Of a stretch of 64,000 bases of DNA, positions 1 to 9,433 are shown piece by piece. Source of the DNA: Roseitranquillus sediminis (GTDB taxonomy: Bacteria > Pseudomonadota > Alphaproteobacteria > Rhodobacterales > Rhodobacteraceae); NCBI RefSeq assembly GCF_016918935.1, contig NZ_JAFFOB010000007.1, forward strand, positions 124,001 through 188,000. Direction: 5' to 3'. The stretch's first letter is position 1; each line of letters begins with the position of its first letter. A program made the position numbers and the translations under genes. The notes under the pieces were generated by a model. The model was not told the origin of the DNA. It ran no database searches and saw only the letters and a program-made list of their open reading frames with translations.

Positions 1-214
1 GCGCCGCCGCGCTGACCGATGCCGTGTCTGCCACATCGCACCGCACCGCGCGGGCGCGGCCCGGCAGCTCGTCCACGGTCCGCCGCAGCTTCTCTTCGTC
101 ACGCCCGGAGAGGATGAGCTCCACCCCCACGGTGCTCAACTGCTCGGCTAGCGCCCTCCCGAGCCCGTCGGACCCGCCGACCAGCCAGTACCTCTTGCCC
201 TGCCACTCCTTCAT
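1..214 (-). CDS. Short-chain dehydrogenase/reductase, N-terminal part only
   Basis: About 71 residues of an SDR-family oxidoreductase are visible; the gene runs off the left edge of the window, so its catalytic Tyr-x-x-x-Lys cannot be seen. The first residues carry the Rossmann nucleotide-binding motif of SDRs (VGGSDGLGRALAE), followed by the beta-2 strand ending in SGRDEEKL and a CDVAD segment that normally contacts the adenine ring. Its ATG overlaps the TGA of the DUF1365 gene by four bases, so it is the third gene of a leftward operon starting at 2345. SDR, DUF1365 and amine-oxidase-like genes next to rpoE-chrR are the arrangement I recall from Rhodobacter sphaeroides, which suggests membership of the RpoE regulon. 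The substrate cannot be inferred. Confidence 0.85.
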   Translation of the reverse strand, partial: MKEWQGKRYWLVGGSDGLGRALAEQLSTVGVELILSGRDEEKLRRTVDELPGRARAVRCDVADTASVSAAA

Positions 215-1050
215 GCCCCCTCCTCGCGTCGGCTTGCCGTCGCATCGTCAATGGTTGGCGAGGCGGCGGCGTTCCGCCTAACCGAACCCGTCACGCGCCG
301 CGATGCAAGTGCCGCCGCGCCGCCGTGAAGCGGTCGGGGGCGATAGCGCGCCCCGCTCCACCAAAGCTGCAGCGCCTGCCAGTGGATGAGGGCCAGCACG
401 ACCGGCGCACCGAAGCCGCGGCGCGCGCAGATGACGAGCAAGGACAGAGGAGTCAGGGGGCGGCGCTCGCCCGCCAGCGTCGCGACGAGCGTGCCGCCTG
501 CGTGGCGGAGAGAGACCCGGATCGCTATCCGGCGTGCGCGCAGATCGAAGCGAAAGCTGTAGGTGCCATCCATCGGCTGAAATGGCGAGACGTGCATGAC
601 CTTGCGCGCCTCCATCACGTCCGACGACGCAATCGGCTCGAGATCCAGCCGGTGGCAGACATAGGCGTGACGGTCGCCGAACGTGTTGTCGACCTCGGCG
701 ACGACGATCCGCAGCCGCCCTTCGGCGTCGTGGGCGAACCAGAAGCTGATCGGGTTGAAGGCCCGGCCGAGAACCCGCGGCTGCGTCAGGAGAAGGAGCC
801 GCCCCGTGGCCACGTCGCCGACGCCCCGCTGCGCAAGCAGCCGGCGCAGCCAGCGGCTGCCGCTGCCGTCGCCATGATCGCCGTCCTGCACCGATACCAG
901 CGCGGCCGAGTTGAGACCGAAAAACCGCCAGCCACACGCGTCCGCTTCCGGGTCGAGGAGGACGAAGTCGATCGGGTAGTCAAAGCCTCGGGAGACGCGT
1001 CCATGGCGCCGATGCCTAGTCCGGCCGGCGAGGTGCTCGACCCCGCTCAT
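211..1050 (-). CDS. DUF1365 family protein
   Basis: A 279-residue protein of the DUF1365 family, whose biochemical function is not firmly established. Family hallmarks are the sequence RVLGRAFNPISFWFAHDA, followed by VVAEVDNTFGDRHAY and a later block KVMHVSPFQPMDGTYSF. The start is fixed by an ATGA overlap with the upstream FAD enzyme gene (1047-1050); open frame further upstream lies inside that gene and is ignored. The next gene (SDR) also overlaps by ATGA, so translation of the three is probably coupled. DUF1365 genes commonly sit beside flavin amine-oxidase-like and cyclopropane-fatty-acid-synthase-like genes, so a role in fatty-acid or membrane-lipid modification is the usual guess. The visible C-terminal tail is rich in Ala and Arg and carries no motif. 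Confidence 0.88.
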   Translation of the reverse strand: MSGVEHLAGRTRHRRHGRVSRGFDYPIDFVLLDPEADACGWRFFGLNSAALVSVQDGDHGDGSGSRWLRRLLAQRGVGDVATGRLLLLTQPRVLGRAFNPISFWFAHDAEGRLRIVVAEVDNTFGDRHAYVCHRLDLEPIASSDVMEARKVMHVSPFQPMDGTYSFRFDLRARRIAIRVSLRHAGGTLVATLAGERRPLTPLSLLVICARRGFGAPVVLALIHWQALQLWWSGARYRPRPLHGGAAALASRRVTGSVRRNAAASPTIDDATASRREEGA

Positions 1051-2345
1051 GCGGCGGCGATCGCCGTGCGCCGCGCGTCCGCCAGTCCGCGCGCGACCTC
1101 GGCCGCGCTCGCCAGCGCATCCTCGTGAAAGCCGTTCCGCATCCAGGCGCCGCAGAACCAGGTTCCATGGGCGCCGTTGATGACCCGCACCGTCTCCTGC
1201 GCCGCGAGCGCCAGGTGATCGTAGACCGGATGACGGAAGGTCGTGACGTCGTAGATCAGGTCGGGCCGCAGCGATGTACCGGGGTTCAGCGTGACGAACA
1301 TCTGGTCGTCCCGCGGGATTGGCTGGAGCGAATTCATCCAGTAGCTTAGCTCGATCCGGTCGGGCGCCGCACCCGGCCGCTCTGCATAGTTCCACGACGA
1401 CCAGATGCGGCGGCGCCGGGGCATGACCGACGGGTCGGCGTGCAGCACCGCCTCGTTCGCCTGGTAACGGAAGGCCCCGAGCGCCGTCCGCTCGACGCCC
1501 GTGGCGTCCGACAGCAGACGCAGCGCGTCATCCGCGTGCGTGGCGAGTACCACGTCGTCGAAACGCTGCCAGGCGCCGCCGACGAGCCGCACCTCGACCG
1601 CCCCCGGCCGGCGCCGCACGCCTGCCACGCGCGCGTCCGTCCGGACCTTCGCCCCGCGCCTGCCCAGCAGGTCGGCGAGGCGACGCACGTACTGCTCGGA
1701 GCCGCCGGCGACGGTGTACCACCGATGCTGGCCGGTATGGCTGAGCAAAGCATGGTTGCGGAAGAAGCGAACCATCGCCTGCGCCGGGAAATCCAGCACC
1801 CCCCGCGTGGGCGTCGACCAGATCGCGCCGGAGAGCGGCAGCAGGTAGTATTCTCGGAACCACGGGCCGCTGCCCAGCCGGACGAGGAGGTCGCGCACGG
1901 TCATGAGGGGATCATCGGCGAACCTTGCGGCGCGCGCATTGAACCGGACGATATCGCGGATCATCCGCAGGAACTGCGGCCGCACGAGGTTGGAGCGTTG
2001 CGCGACGACAGCGGCAAGGTCGCGCAGGCCGTACTCCACCCGCCCCCCGCGCACGGAGGCGGCAAAGCTCATGTCGCTCGGCGCGATCTCCACGCCAAGA
2101 CGTTCAAAGAGGGTTGTGAGACGCGGATAGTTCGGCCGGTTGAAGACGATGAAGCCCGTGTCGACCGGTTGATCGCCCCGCCGTCCGGCGACGACGGTGC
2201 GCGCATGGCCACCGAGGCGCGGCGCGGCCTCGAACAGCGTCACCCGGTGCGTCCCGGAGAGTAGCAGGGCCGCGCCCAGTCCCGAGATCCCTCCGCCGAC
2301 GATCGCGACATGCGGCTGCCCGTCGCGCCACGGTTCCTTCTGCAT
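1047..2345 (-). CDS. FAD-dependent amine-oxidase-like oxidoreductase
   Basis: A 432-residue flavoprotein. Residues 13-29 form the FAD Rossmann loop (VAIVGGGISGLGAALLL), followed by the acidic residue of LFEAAPRLGGHART that normally binds the ribose. A C-terminal GTWFCGAWMRNGFHEDAL block closes the FAD site, as in flavin amine oxidases, phytoene desaturases and the uncharacterised proteins paired with DUF1365. It is the first gene of the leftward operon and diverges from rpoE. The ATG is preceded on its strand by GAGGGA, a usable ribosome-binding site. By context, a membrane-lipid desaturation or oxidation step induced with the RpoE response is plausible. No substrate can be read from the sequence, and true amine oxidase activity is unlikely to be its job. 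Confidence 0.85.
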   Translation of the reverse strand: MQKEPWRDGQPHVAIVGGGISGLGAALLLSGTHRVTLFEAAPRLGGHARTVVAGRRGDQPVDTGFIVFNRPNYPRLTTLFERLGVEIAPSDMSFAASVRGGRVEYGLRDLAAVVAQRSNLVRPQFLRMIRDIVRFNARAARFADDPLMTVRDLLVRLGSGPWFREYYLLPLSGAIWSTPTRGVLDFPAQAMVRFFRNHALLSHTGQHRWYTVAGGSEQYVRRLADLLGRRGAKVRTDARVAGVRRRPGAVEVRLVGGAWQRFDDVVLATHADDALRLLSDATGVERTALGAFRYQANEAVLHADPSVMPRRRRIWSSWNYAERPGAAPDRIELSYWMNSLQPIPRDDQMFVTLNPGTSLRPDLIYDVTTFRHPVYDHLALAAQETVRVINGAHGTWFCGAWMRNGFHEDALASAAEVARGLADARRTAIAAA

Positions 2346-2407
2346 CGGCGTCCCTCATTCCTCGCGCGCGAGAATGGCCGAATTCTTCGCGGACCGGAAT
2401 CGCGACT

Positions 2408-2436
2408 TGATCCGGACCGGCGTCGAAGGCGTATCA
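2408..2436 (+). promoter_or_regulatory. Candidate RpoE (ECF11) promoter of rpoE-chrR
   Basis: TGATCC at 2408-2413 is followed, after exactly 18 bases, by TATCA at 2432-2436. This matches the TGATCC-N18-TA pattern I recall for R. sphaeroides RpoE promoters. It lies about 110 bases upstream of the rpoE start, as expected for autoregulation. No equally good copy facing the divergent FAD-enzyme operon was found. Confidence 0.6.
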
Positions 2437-2546
2437 CGATCATGTTGATCGGTGCGCAAGTCTCGACGAATACGGGTGCGCTCCGGCGCCGGGGGCAATA
2501 CGCTGGGCGGGCGGAGCGGCGGCTCCGGTCAATCGAAGGCAAGGGC

Positions 2547-3095
2547 ATGCCGTCGGCGGAGACGATGGAAGAGAACTGGGTCGGCCACATCCGCCGCATC
2601 CACCACGACAAGGACGAGGCCGCGTTCGCCGAGCTGTTTCGGCATTTTGCGCCGCGGGTGAAGGCGTTTCTCATCCGCTCCGGCGCCGACGCGGCATTGG
2701 CCGAGGAATGCACGCAGGACGTGATGGCGACGCTCTGGCGCAAGGCGCACATGTTCGACCCGTCGCGGGCGAGCGTCGCGACCTGGATTTACACGATTGC
2801 GCGCAATCGCCGGATCGACGTGCTGCGCCGGCAGCGGCGGCCCGAGCCGGAGGATCTTCCCTGGGGACCGGAGCACGAGCCGGACCAGGCGGACGTGATT
2901 GCGATGCAGCAGGAGGCCGAGCGGCTGGGACAGGCCATCGCCGAGCTGCCGCAGAAGCAGAGGGACCTGCTGGCGCGCGCCTTCTACGGCGAGCTCAGCC
3001 ACTCGGAAATTGCGGCGGAGACCGGCCTGCCGCTCGGCACGATCAAGTCGCGTATCCGGCTGGCGCTGGACCGGCTCCGGCACGCGATGGGATGA
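2547..3095 (+). CDS. rpoE: ECF RNA polymerase sigma factor RpoE (ECF11 type)
   Basis: A 182-residue group IV sigma factor with region 2 (EAAFAELFRHFAPRVKAFL, then WIYTIARNRRIDVLRR) and region 4 (LSHSEIAAETGLPLGTIKSRI). It resembles R. sphaeroides RpoE almost throughout, including the linker EPEDLPWGP and DQADV. In R. sphaeroides this sigma is held by ChrR and released by singlet oxygen, then transcribes repair and lipid-modification genes. The ATG at 2547 gives the family length; a second ATG at 2565 is possible. Open frame extends upstream to 2310 but would run through the candidate promoter. The stop codon overlaps the chrR start by ATGA. Confidence 0.95.
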   Translation: MPSAETMEENWVGHIRRIHHDKDEAAFAELFRHFAPRVKAFLIRSGADAALAEECTQDVMATLWRKAHMFDPSRASVATWIYTIARNRRIDVLRRQRRPEPEDLPWGPEHEPDQADVIAMQQEAERLGQAIAELPQKQRDLLARAFYGELSHSEIAAETGLPLGTIKSRIRLALDRLRHAMG

Positions 3096-3751
3096 CGGCG
3101 ACGATGGGGACAATACGGCATCACCTGACGGACGAGACGTTGCTGGCCTATTCGGCCGGGACGCTTCCGGAGGCGTTCGCGCTGGTCGCGGCGAGCCACC
3201 TTTCTCTCTGCGACGAGTGCCGCGCGCGCCTCGGAGCATTCGAGGCGGTGGGCGGCGCGACGCTGACGTCTGTCGGCACGGCGGAGATGGGAGACGCCAG
3301 CCTGGAGCGGACGCTGGCCATGATCCGCGGTACGCCGGGCGATCCCGATCCTGCCCCGCGGCGGTCGGCGGGCACGCTGCCGATTCCGCTCAGCGACTAT
3401 GTCGGCGGCGACGTCGACGCGATCCGCTGGCGCCCGGTCGGCGGCGGCGTACGACAGATGGTGCTGAAGACCGGCGACGAGGCGACGGCGCGGCTCCTCT
3501 ACATCCCCGCGGGCGAGGCGGTGCCGGAGCACACCCACGGCGGGATGGAGCTGACCATGGTGCTGAGCGGCGCGTTCAGCGACGAGGTGGACCGCTTCGG
3601 GCCCGGCGACGTGGAGACGGCGGACCCGACGATACAGCATCAGCCCATCGCGGAGCCGGGCGCGCCTTGCATCTGCCTCGCGGCGACCGATTCGCGGCTG
3701 CGCTTCCGCTCATGGATCCCAAGGCTGCTGGGCCCGATCATCGGCATCTGA
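3092..3751 (+). CDS. chrR: Anti-sigma factor ChrR
   Basis: A 219-residue zinc anti-sigma factor. The N-terminal anti-sigma domain has the zinc signature His10/His11 ... His36-x3-Cys40-x2-Cys43 (ASHLSLCDEC). After a Pro/Arg linker (residues 80-97) comes a cupin domain with His147, His149, Glu153 and His183 as the likely second metal site. A CIC pair (Cys193, Cys195) corresponds to the C-terminal cysteines of R. sphaeroides ChrR. In the family, the N-terminal domain binds RpoE while the cupin domain is needed for the singlet-oxygen response and for ChrR turnover. Translation is coupled to rpoE by a four-base overlap. All key residues are present, so a working sensor is expected. Confidence 0.95.
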   Translation: MTATMGTIRHHLTDETLLAYSAGTLPEAFALVAASHLSLCDECRARLGAFEAVGGATLTSVGTAEMGDASLERTLAMIRGTPGDPDPAPRRSAGTLPIPLSDYVGGDVDAIRWRPVGGGVRQMVLKTGDEATARLLYIPAGEAVPEHTHGGMELTMVLSGAFSDEVDRFGPGDVETADPTIQHQPIAEPGAPCICLAATDSRLRFRSWIPRLLGPIIGI

Positions 3752-3792
3752 AGGGGGGCGTCCGTTATCGCGCCCGGCCTTGGCGCCCGCGG

Positions 3793-5568
3793 TCAGGTGC
3801 GGCCGAAGAGGCGCTCGATGTCCGAGAGCTTGAGCTCGACGTAGGTGGGCCGGCCGTGATTGCACTGGCCCGAGTGCGGCGTGGCCTCCATCTCGCGCAG
3901 GAGAGCATTCATCTCCTCGCCATTCATCCGACGGCCCGCGCGGACCGAGCCGTGGCAGGCGACACGGCTCAGCACCTCCTCCAGCCGGCCCGCGAGCGGC
4001 GCGTCGCCCTCGTCCAGCGCATCGAGGATGTCGTGGACCAGCCGCCGCGCATCCACCTGGCCGAGCAGCGCCGGCGTCTCGCGCACGGCAATCGCGCCGC
4101 GCCCGAAGGGCTCCACAGTCAGGCCCAGGCAAGCCAGCGTCTCCGCCTCGTCCAGCAGGCGCTCCGCCGCATCGGGCGCGAGCTCCACGATGTCGGGCAC
4201 CAGTAGCGCCTGCGCCCGGACGCCTTCTCGCCCCATCTGGCTCTTGAGCCGCTCGTAGACCAGCCGCTCGTGTGCGGCGTGCTGGTCCACGATGACCACG
4301 CCGTCCGCCGTCTGCGCCACGATGTAGGTCTCGTGCAGCTGCGCGCGCGCCGCGCCGAGCGGGTGGTCAGATGCGGCGGGCTCGGGCTCCAGCCGCGCCG
4401 AGGGCGGTTCGGCGAAGCCCGCTTGCGGCGGCGGCGCCGCCGGACGATGGACCGGCCGGTCCATCTGGTAGACGCGCGGCTCGGCCGGCTCGGGCCGCAT
4501 CGCGCCCAGCGCCGCGGCCGAGCGTGTGCTGGCGGTGCGGTGCCCGGCACCGGCGAGGGCGTGGCGGACGGCCGAGACGATCAGGCCCCGCGCGGTGCCC
4601 GGATCGCGGAAGCGCACCTCGGTCTTGGCCGGGTGCACGTTGACGTCGACGAGGCGCGGATCGCATTCCAGGAACAATGCCGCTGCCGGGTGACGGCCTC
4701 GCGGCAGGAGGTCGGTATAGGCGCCGCGGAGTGCGCCGGCGAGCAGCTTGTCCCGCACGGGACGGCCGTTGACGAAGAGGTACTGCATTACCGCCGCACC
4801 GCGCGAATAGGTCGGCAGGGCGGCGAGCCCGGTCAGCCGCAGTCCCTCGCGCTCGGCGTCGAGCGGCAGCGCGTTCTCGGCGAAGTCCCGACCCAAAGCC
4901 GCCTCAAGACGCGACAGCATCGCCTCGGCGGACGTGCCGCGGGCGGGGTCAAAGCGCAGCACGACTCGCTCGCCGTCGCGCAGGGTGACGCGGATGCGCG
5001 GCTCGGCCATGGCGAGCCGGCGCACCACGTCCGTGACCGCCTGTGCCTCGGCCCGGTCCGAGCGCAGGAACTTGAGCCGCGCGGGCGTCGCCGAAAAGAG
5101 GTCGCGAAGCTCGACAACCGTGCCGCGATCGAGCGCGGCGGGGCGCACGGGCTCAGCCCGCCCCCCCGTCACCCGGATTTCCGCCGCATCGTAGCCCTCG
5201 ACCCGGGAGACGACGCAGAGCCGCCCGACCGCCGCGAGAGACGGCAGCGCCTCGCCGCGGAACCCGAAGGTATGGATGGAGAGCAGGTCGGTGCCATCGA
5301 TCTTGGAGGTGGCGTGCCGTGACAGCGCGAGCGGCAGGTCCGAGGCGGCAATCCCACAGCCGTCGTCGCGCACGCGAATCAGCGTCTTGCCGCCGTCCTC
5401 GATGCAGACCTCGACCTGCCCGGCGCCCGCGTCGAACGCATTCTCGACAAGCTCCTTTACCGCCGAGGCGGGACGCTCGACCACCTCGCCCGCGGCAATG
5501 CGGTTTACCGCCGCCTCGTCAAGCTGGCGTATGACTGGCTGGCTTATGTTGCGCTCAGGTCGGCCCAT
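3793..5568 (-). CDS. mutL: DNA mismatch repair protein MutL
   Basis: A 591-residue MutL. The N-terminal GHKL ATPase shows [25 protein letters not shown] and TFGFRGEAL. After a Pro/Ala linker, the C-terminal domain has [12 protein letters not shown], which fits the DQHA(x2)E(x4)E metal-binding motif of MutL proteins that nick DNA, and GQCNHGRPT near the end. It is therefore likely a latent endonuclease, consistent with species lacking MutH. It couples MutS mismatch recognition to strand removal in the cytoplasm. The start at MGRPERN is chosen because upstream codons do not resemble MutL; the ribosome-binding site is poor. It is the last gene of the long leftward run and ends 41 bases from the convergent chrR. 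Confidence 0.96.
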   Translation of the reverse strand: MGRPERNISQPVIRQLDEAAVNRIAAGEVVERPASAVKELVENAFDAGAGQVEVCIEDGGKTLIRVRDDGCGIAASDLPLALSRHATSKIDGTDLLSIHTFGFRGEALPSLAAVGRLCVVSRVEGYDAAEIRVTGGRAEPVRPAALDRGTVVELRDLFSATPARLKFLRSDRAEAQAVTDVVRRLAMAEPRIRVTLRDGERVVLRFDPARGTSAEAMLSRLEAALGRDFAENALPLDAEREGLRLTGLAALPTYSRGAAVMQYLFVNGRPVRDKLLAGALRGAYTDLLPRGRHPAAALFLECDPRLVDVNVHPAKTEVRFRDPGTARGLIVSAVRHALAGAGHRTASTRSAAALGAMRPEPAEPRVYQMDRPVHRPAAPPPQAGFAEPPSARLEPEPAASDHPLGAARAQLHETYIVAQTADGVVIVDQHAAHERLVYERLKSQMGREGVRAQALLVPDIVELAPDAAERLLDEAETLACLGLTVEPFGRGAIAVRETPALLGQVDARRLVHDILDALDEGDAPLAGRLEEVLSRVACHGSVRAGRRMNGEEMNALLREMEATPHSGQCNHGRPTYVELKLSDIERLFGRT

Positions 5569-5612
5569 GCCACTAAGGGTAGCATGAGCCGGGCCGCGCG
5601 ACCAACAGGAAA

Positions 5613-6923
5613 TCAGTTGGTGGCGGAGAGGCCCTCTGGCTGTCCGACAACCACGAAGTGCAGCGATTCCGGGTCCCACAACTCGGCCGCCACGCGATTC
5701 GCGTCCTCCAGCGTCACCGCCTCGACTATATCGTTGCGCGTGTTGACGTAGGATGGCGGCAGGCCTTCCATCTGCATCCCAACGAGGATGCGGGCGATCG
5801 GACCGTTGCCGTCGAACCTCAGCGGATAGGCGCCAGTCAGATACGTCTTCGCCGCCTCCAGCTCTGCCTCGGTCACGCCTTCCTCTGACAGGCGCGCCCA
5901 CTCGTCCCGCACCACGTCGATCGCTTCGGCCACGCTCTCGTTCCCGCTGGCGACTTGGCCGAGGAGCGTATCGGAGTAGTCCTGATTCACGAGGTAGGTG
6001 CCGATCCCGTAGGTGAGGCCGCGCTTCTCACGCACCTCCCTCATCAGGCGGCTGCCGAAGGACTGGTCGCCGAAGACCTGGTTCACGACGTAGGCCGCGA
6101 AGAAGTCCGGGCTGTCGCGGTCGATGCCCGGCTGGCCGAAACGCACCACCGACTGCGGCGTGTCGAAGTCGACCACGGTCACACCCTGTCCCAGCTCGAA
6201 CGTCGCCGACGGCGGCATCGGCGCCCCCTCCGCCGGCAGCCCGTCGAAGAGCGAGTCGAGCATCTCGCCCAGCTCATCGGGAGTGATGTCGCCCACGGCC
6301 GAGACAAAGAGCCGGTCCTTGGCCAGCACCCGCCCATGCGCCTCGATCAGATCGTCCCGCGTCAGCGCCGAGACGCTCTCCACCGTGCCGCTGGTGTCGC
6401 TGCCGTAGGGGTGGGCGCCGTAGGCGAGACCGTCGAAGGTCTGGCTGGCGATGGAGGAAGGGTCGGTGGCGTCGGACTGGATGATCGACAACACCTGCGA
6501 GCGGACCCGCTCGATCGCGCCCTCATCGAAGCGCGGCTCGGTCAGCGCCTCGTGCAGGAGCGTCACGGCCTCATCGCGATTTTCGGTCAGGAAGCGGGCG
6601 GAGACGCTAAGCGCATCGTCGTAGACGTCGAAGGAGAAGCTGGCGGCGAGCCCCTCGACCTCGGCGGCGAACTCTTGGGCGTCGCGGTCGCCCGCGCCCT
6701 CCTCCAGCAGTCCCGTCATCAGGTTGATCGCGCCGCGCTTCCCCTCTGCGTCCAGAGATGCACCGCCCTGAAAGCGGATCTCGAGTGCGACAAAGGGGAT
6801 CGAATGCTCCTCGACAAGCCACGCGTCGATGCCGCCGGGCGATGTGACTTCCTGGATCTCGACCGCGGCCAGCGCCGGAAGGGCGACGAGCGAGAAGGCT
6901 GCCGCGAACATGGCTCGGATCAT
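5613..6923 (-). CDS. M16 family peptidase, inactive-type partner
   Basis: A 436-residue M16-fold protein with a signal peptide (hydrophobic core after Met-Ile-Arg, likely cleaved after residue 19). At the position of the catalytic HxxEH helix it has [14 protein letters not shown], so the zinc ligands are missing. It keeps the central [23 protein letters not shown] and the [12 protein letters not shown] segment typical of the M16 substrate-holding subunit. The upstream gene encodes the metal-binding partner, and the two overlap by ATGA (6920-6923), so they are probably made in equal amounts and form a periplasmic heterodimer that degrades peptides. Such active/inactive pairs are common in alphaproteobacteria. 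Confidence 0.92.
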   Translation of the reverse strand: MIRAMFAAAFSLVALPALAAVEIQEVTSPGGIDAWLVEEHSIPFVALEIRFQGGASLDAEGKRGAINLMTGLLEEGAGDRDAQEFAAEVEGLAASFSFDVYDDALSVSARFLTENRDEAVTLLHEALTEPRFDEGAIERVRSQVLSIIQSDATDPSSIASQTFDGLAYGAHPYGSDTSGTVESVSALTRDDLIEAHGRVLAKDRLFVSAVGDITPDELGEMLDSLFDGLPAEGAPMPPSATFELGQGVTVVDFDTPQSVVRFGQPGIDRDSPDFFAAYVVNQVFGDQSFGSRLMREVREKRGLTYGIGTYLVNQDYSDTLLGQVASGNESVAEAIDVVRDEWARLSEEGVTEAELEAAKTYLTGAYPLRFDGNGPIARILVGMQMEGLPPSYVNTRNDIVEAVTLEDANRVAAELWDPESLHFVVVGQPEGLSATN

Positions 6924-8269
6924 TGAGTTACCTCCTGGATATCACCGTCTTCCGGTCCGGTCAGCCAGCCAGTGACCGCGTTCGACCTGTCGAGCAGCGT
7001 GCGCGCCGCGGCGATCACCTCCTCCTCCGTCACGGACTGGAGGATCTCGGGCCACGCCTCGACGTCGTCGACCGCGAGACCAACTGTCAGCGCCTGACCG
7101 TAACGACGGGCGAGCGCGGACACGTCGTCGCGCGAATAGATGTCGGCAGCGCGGACCTGCATCTTGATCCTCTCAAACTGTTCGGCGTCGACGCCCTCCT
7201 CGACGAAGCGGGCGAGCGCCTCATCGAGGGCGGCCTCCGCCTCGTCCAGCGCAACGCCGGGCGCCGGAACCACGGTCAGGCCGAAGGTCGTGTCGTCCAC
7301 GCTGAGCCCGTTGTAGAAGGCCGAAGTGTAGATCGCGAGCGGCTCGTCGAACTGCAACTGCCGGCCGAGCCAGGAGGTCGCCGACGAGCCGCCGAGCAGC
7401 TCCGAGAGCATCGTCAGAACCGCGGCCTCGCGCTGGTCGCCCGGATCGCGCTCTGGTGCGAGATAGGTCCGCACGATGTAGGGCTGCGCCACGCGCGGGT
7501 CACTGTAGGTCATCCGCCGCTCGACGAGCTGCGGTGGCTCCTGCGGCCGGGCGCGCGGCTCGAGCTCCGGGTTCGGCTCCAGGGGGCCGTAATGCTCTTC
7601 GGCGAGCGCCCTGACCTCGTCAGGCTGCACGTCGCCCGCCACGACCACGATCGCGTTGTTCGGGGCGTAGTTCTCGCGATAGAACCCAAGCGCGTCGTCC
7701 AGCGTCAGCTCCGCAATCTCGTGACGCCAGCCGATCACCGGAATGCCGTATGGGTGGGCGAGGTACTGCGCTGCGGTGCGTTGCTCGGAAAAGACCGAGC
7801 CTGGATCGCTGTCGGTGCGCTGCGTACGCTCCTCCAGCACCACGGCCCGCTCCGGCAGCGCAAGCTCCTCGGTCAGGGCGAGGCCGCGCATCCGGTCGGC
7901 CTCGAGCTCCATCATCAGGTCCAGCCGGTCCGCCGCGACGCGCTGGAAGTAACCGGTGTAGTCGTAGGAGGTGAAGGCGTTGTCGGTGCCTCCCTGCGCC
8001 GCCACTAGGTCCGAGAACTCGCCCGGCGCCACGTCGTCGGTGCCCTTGAACATCAGGTGCTCGAGGTAATGGGCGATGCCGGACTTGCCCGCCGGCTCGT
8101 CGGCCGAGCCCACCCTGTACCAGACCATGTGGACGACAACCGGGGCGCGGTGGTCTTCGATCACCACGACCTCCATGCCGTTCTCGAGCGCGAAAGTCGT
8201 CACGTGGTCGTCAGCCCAGGCAGGCAGCGCGAGGCAGGTGGCGGCGAGTGCGGCGAGCCGTCGGATCAT
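6920..8269 (-). CDS. M16 family zinc peptidase, catalytic subunit
   Basis: A 449-residue periplasmic M16 metallopeptidase. A signal peptide (residues 1-19, ending PAWA) precedes the mature protein. The inverted zinc motif is His67-Tyr-Leu-Glu70-His71 (GIAHYLEHLMFKGT), with the distal glutamate in the VVLEER block near residue 146. The Pfam-style second M16 repeat follows (RTYLAPERDPGDQ onward). The start at MIRRLAAL has AAAGG upstream and gives a good signal peptide; open frame further upstream is Arg/Ser-rich and not protein-like. It is followed directly by its inactive partner. Substrates are unknown; the family cleaves short peptides and signal-peptide remnants. Confidence 0.94.
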   Translation of the reverse strand: MIRRLAALAATCLALPAWADDHVTTFALENGMEVVVIEDHRAPVVVHMVWYRVGSADEPAGKSGIAHYLEHLMFKGTDDVAPGEFSDLVAAQGGTDNAFTSYDYTGYFQRVAADRLDLMMELEADRMRGLALTEELALPERAVVLEERTQRTDSDPGSVFSEQRTAAQYLAHPYGIPVIGWRHEIAELTLDDALGFYRENYAPNNAIVVVAGDVQPDEVRALAEEHYGPLEPNPELEPRARPQEPPQLVERRMTYSDPRVAQPYIVRTYLAPERDPGDQREAAVLTMLSELLGGSSATSWLGRQLQFDEPLAIYTSAFYNGLSVDDTTFGLTVVPAPGVALDEAEAALDEALARFVEEGVDAEQFERIKMQVRAADIYSRDDVSALARRYGQALTVGLAVDDVEAWPEILQSVTEEEVIAAARTLLDRSNAVTGWLTGPEDGDIQEVTQ

Positions 8270-8357
8270 CGAACCAACCTTTTCCGGTGTGCAGGTCAGA
8301 GCGACAGATACCACCGGCCGAAACCGCATCAAGCGGGCTGGCGCGAACGTGAGCGCG

Positions 8358-8903
8358 CTAGCGTGGCGCCGGCGCGTCCGGCGGCCGCACGACGAGCTGC
8401 GGCTCGGTCCCCTCGGGCGGCGCGGCCGGCGTGCGGATGCCGGCGCGGCGGAACCGCTCAAGCTCGGCGTATTGATCGAGGGACTGCCGCGCATAGGCGT
8501 CGAAATAGGTGTTCACGCCAAAGATCCGCTCGAGCAGCAGCCCGTCGTTGCGGCGCCGGAATTCCCGGTCCGCGGCGGCGAGCTCGGGTCGGATCGCCGG
8601 GGCGACGCCGAGGCGTGTGGCATAGTTGACGATGCCGCCATCGACCGGCCGGCCCAGCACCGCGGGGTTCCCGCCAAGCGCGGCATAGACGTCTGCCTCG
8701 GGCGTCGGATCGGCCAGGTTCCGACCACCGGGCGCCGGCGGCGGCAGCGCTGCGCTTTCCTGCGGCAGCTCCAGCGGCTTGGTGGGCAGGATGCGGAACT
8801 CGTCCGGGCCCTCGCCCGGCGTGCTGAGGTTCAGCAGGCGCGGCTCACCGCCCCCGCAGCCCGCGAGCAGCGCCAGCGCCACGATCAGAGGGGTCAGTCT
8901 CAT
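8358..8903 (-). CDS. DUF3035 lipoprotein (BamF-like)
   Basis: A 181-residue lipoprotein: signal peptide with lipobox LAGC (Cys16), then a Gly-rich spacer and a Pro-rich region (residues 45-65). Motifs such as [15 protein letters not shown] and VYAALGGN match the DUF3035 family, which is restricted to alphaproteobacteria and has been linked to the outer-membrane beta-barrel assembly complex as BamF. It lies between lspA, which would remove its signal peptide, and the M16 pair, so this part of the operon has a cell-envelope theme. The assignment to the BAM complex is family knowledge and not visible in the sequence. The C-terminal Pro/Ala tail is probably disordered. Confidence 0.85.
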   Translation of the reverse strand: MRLTPLIVALALLAGCGGGEPRLLNLSTPGEGPDEFRILPTKPLELPQESAALPPPAPGGRNLADPTPEADVYAALGGNPAVLGRPVDGGIVNYATRLGVAPAIRPELAAADREFRRRNDGLLLERIFGVNTYFDAYARQSLDQYAELERFRRAGIRTPAAPPEGTEPQLVVRPPDAPAPR

Positions 8904-8953
8904 CGCCGTCCTTCGTCCGTTCCGGCCCTCTCTACCGCAGCGCATCGGTCGCG

Positions 8954-9433
8954 TCACGATCTCTTGTTCCGCCCGTCGCCCGCCAGCAGGGCCAGCCCAG
9001 CCGCGCCAAGGAAGATCGCGATGTCGGCCACGTTGAAGGCGTAGGGGTTCTCGATCCCGCAGCAAGACATGTTCAGAAAATCCGCCACCGCGCCGTAGAG
9101 CAGCCGGTCGATCACGTTGCCCACCGCGCCGCCGATCAGCAGGCCCGCCGACGCCTGCACCGCCGGCCCAGGCCGCTGCCGCCACATCCACCAGCCGACC
9201 CATGCGGCGATGCCGAGCGCCAGCGCGATCAGGATCCACCGTGTCGTGTCGCCGCCGGCGAAGAGGCCGAAGTTGACGCCGCGGTTCCACGCCATCCTGA
9301 GCGTCAGGTAGGGCGGCCAGACCTCGATCACCCCGCGCAGGGCGAGGTCCATCCACCAGACCACCACCACCTTGGTGATCTGGTCGAGCGCCAGCGTCGC
9401 CAGCGCCGTCCAGACTGTCCAGCGCAGGCTCAA
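8954..9433 (-). CDS. lspA: Lipoprotein signal peptidase LspA (signal peptidase II)
   Basis: A 159-residue inner-membrane aspartyl peptidase that removes the signal peptide of prolipoproteins. Four membrane segments are visible. The catalytic aspartates are Asp118 (VADFLN) and Asp137 (NVADIAI); conserved DQITK (17-21), NRGVNFGLF (50-58) and GAVGNVIDR (102-110) are also present. No ATG fits: the best start is a TTG at 9433 that overlaps the TGA of purH and gives the normal length. Its frame continues upstream inside purH without LspA-like residues. Translational coupling to purH is likely. Several lipoproteins in this window would be its substrates. Confidence 0.93.
   Translation of the reverse strand: MSLRWTVWTALATLALDQITKVVVVWWMDLALRGVIEVWPPYLTLRMAWNRGVNFGLFAGGDTTRWILIALALGIAAWVGWWMWRQRPGPAVQASAGLLIGGAVGNVIDRLLYGAVADFLNMSCCGIENPYAFNVADIAIFLGAAGLALLAGDGRNKRS

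Noticed and set aside
3752-3792. Possible bidirectional terminator between chrR and mutL (GGGCG and CGCCC separated by about ten bases).
   Set aside because: The stem is only five bases with a long loop and no T run; not enough to call.
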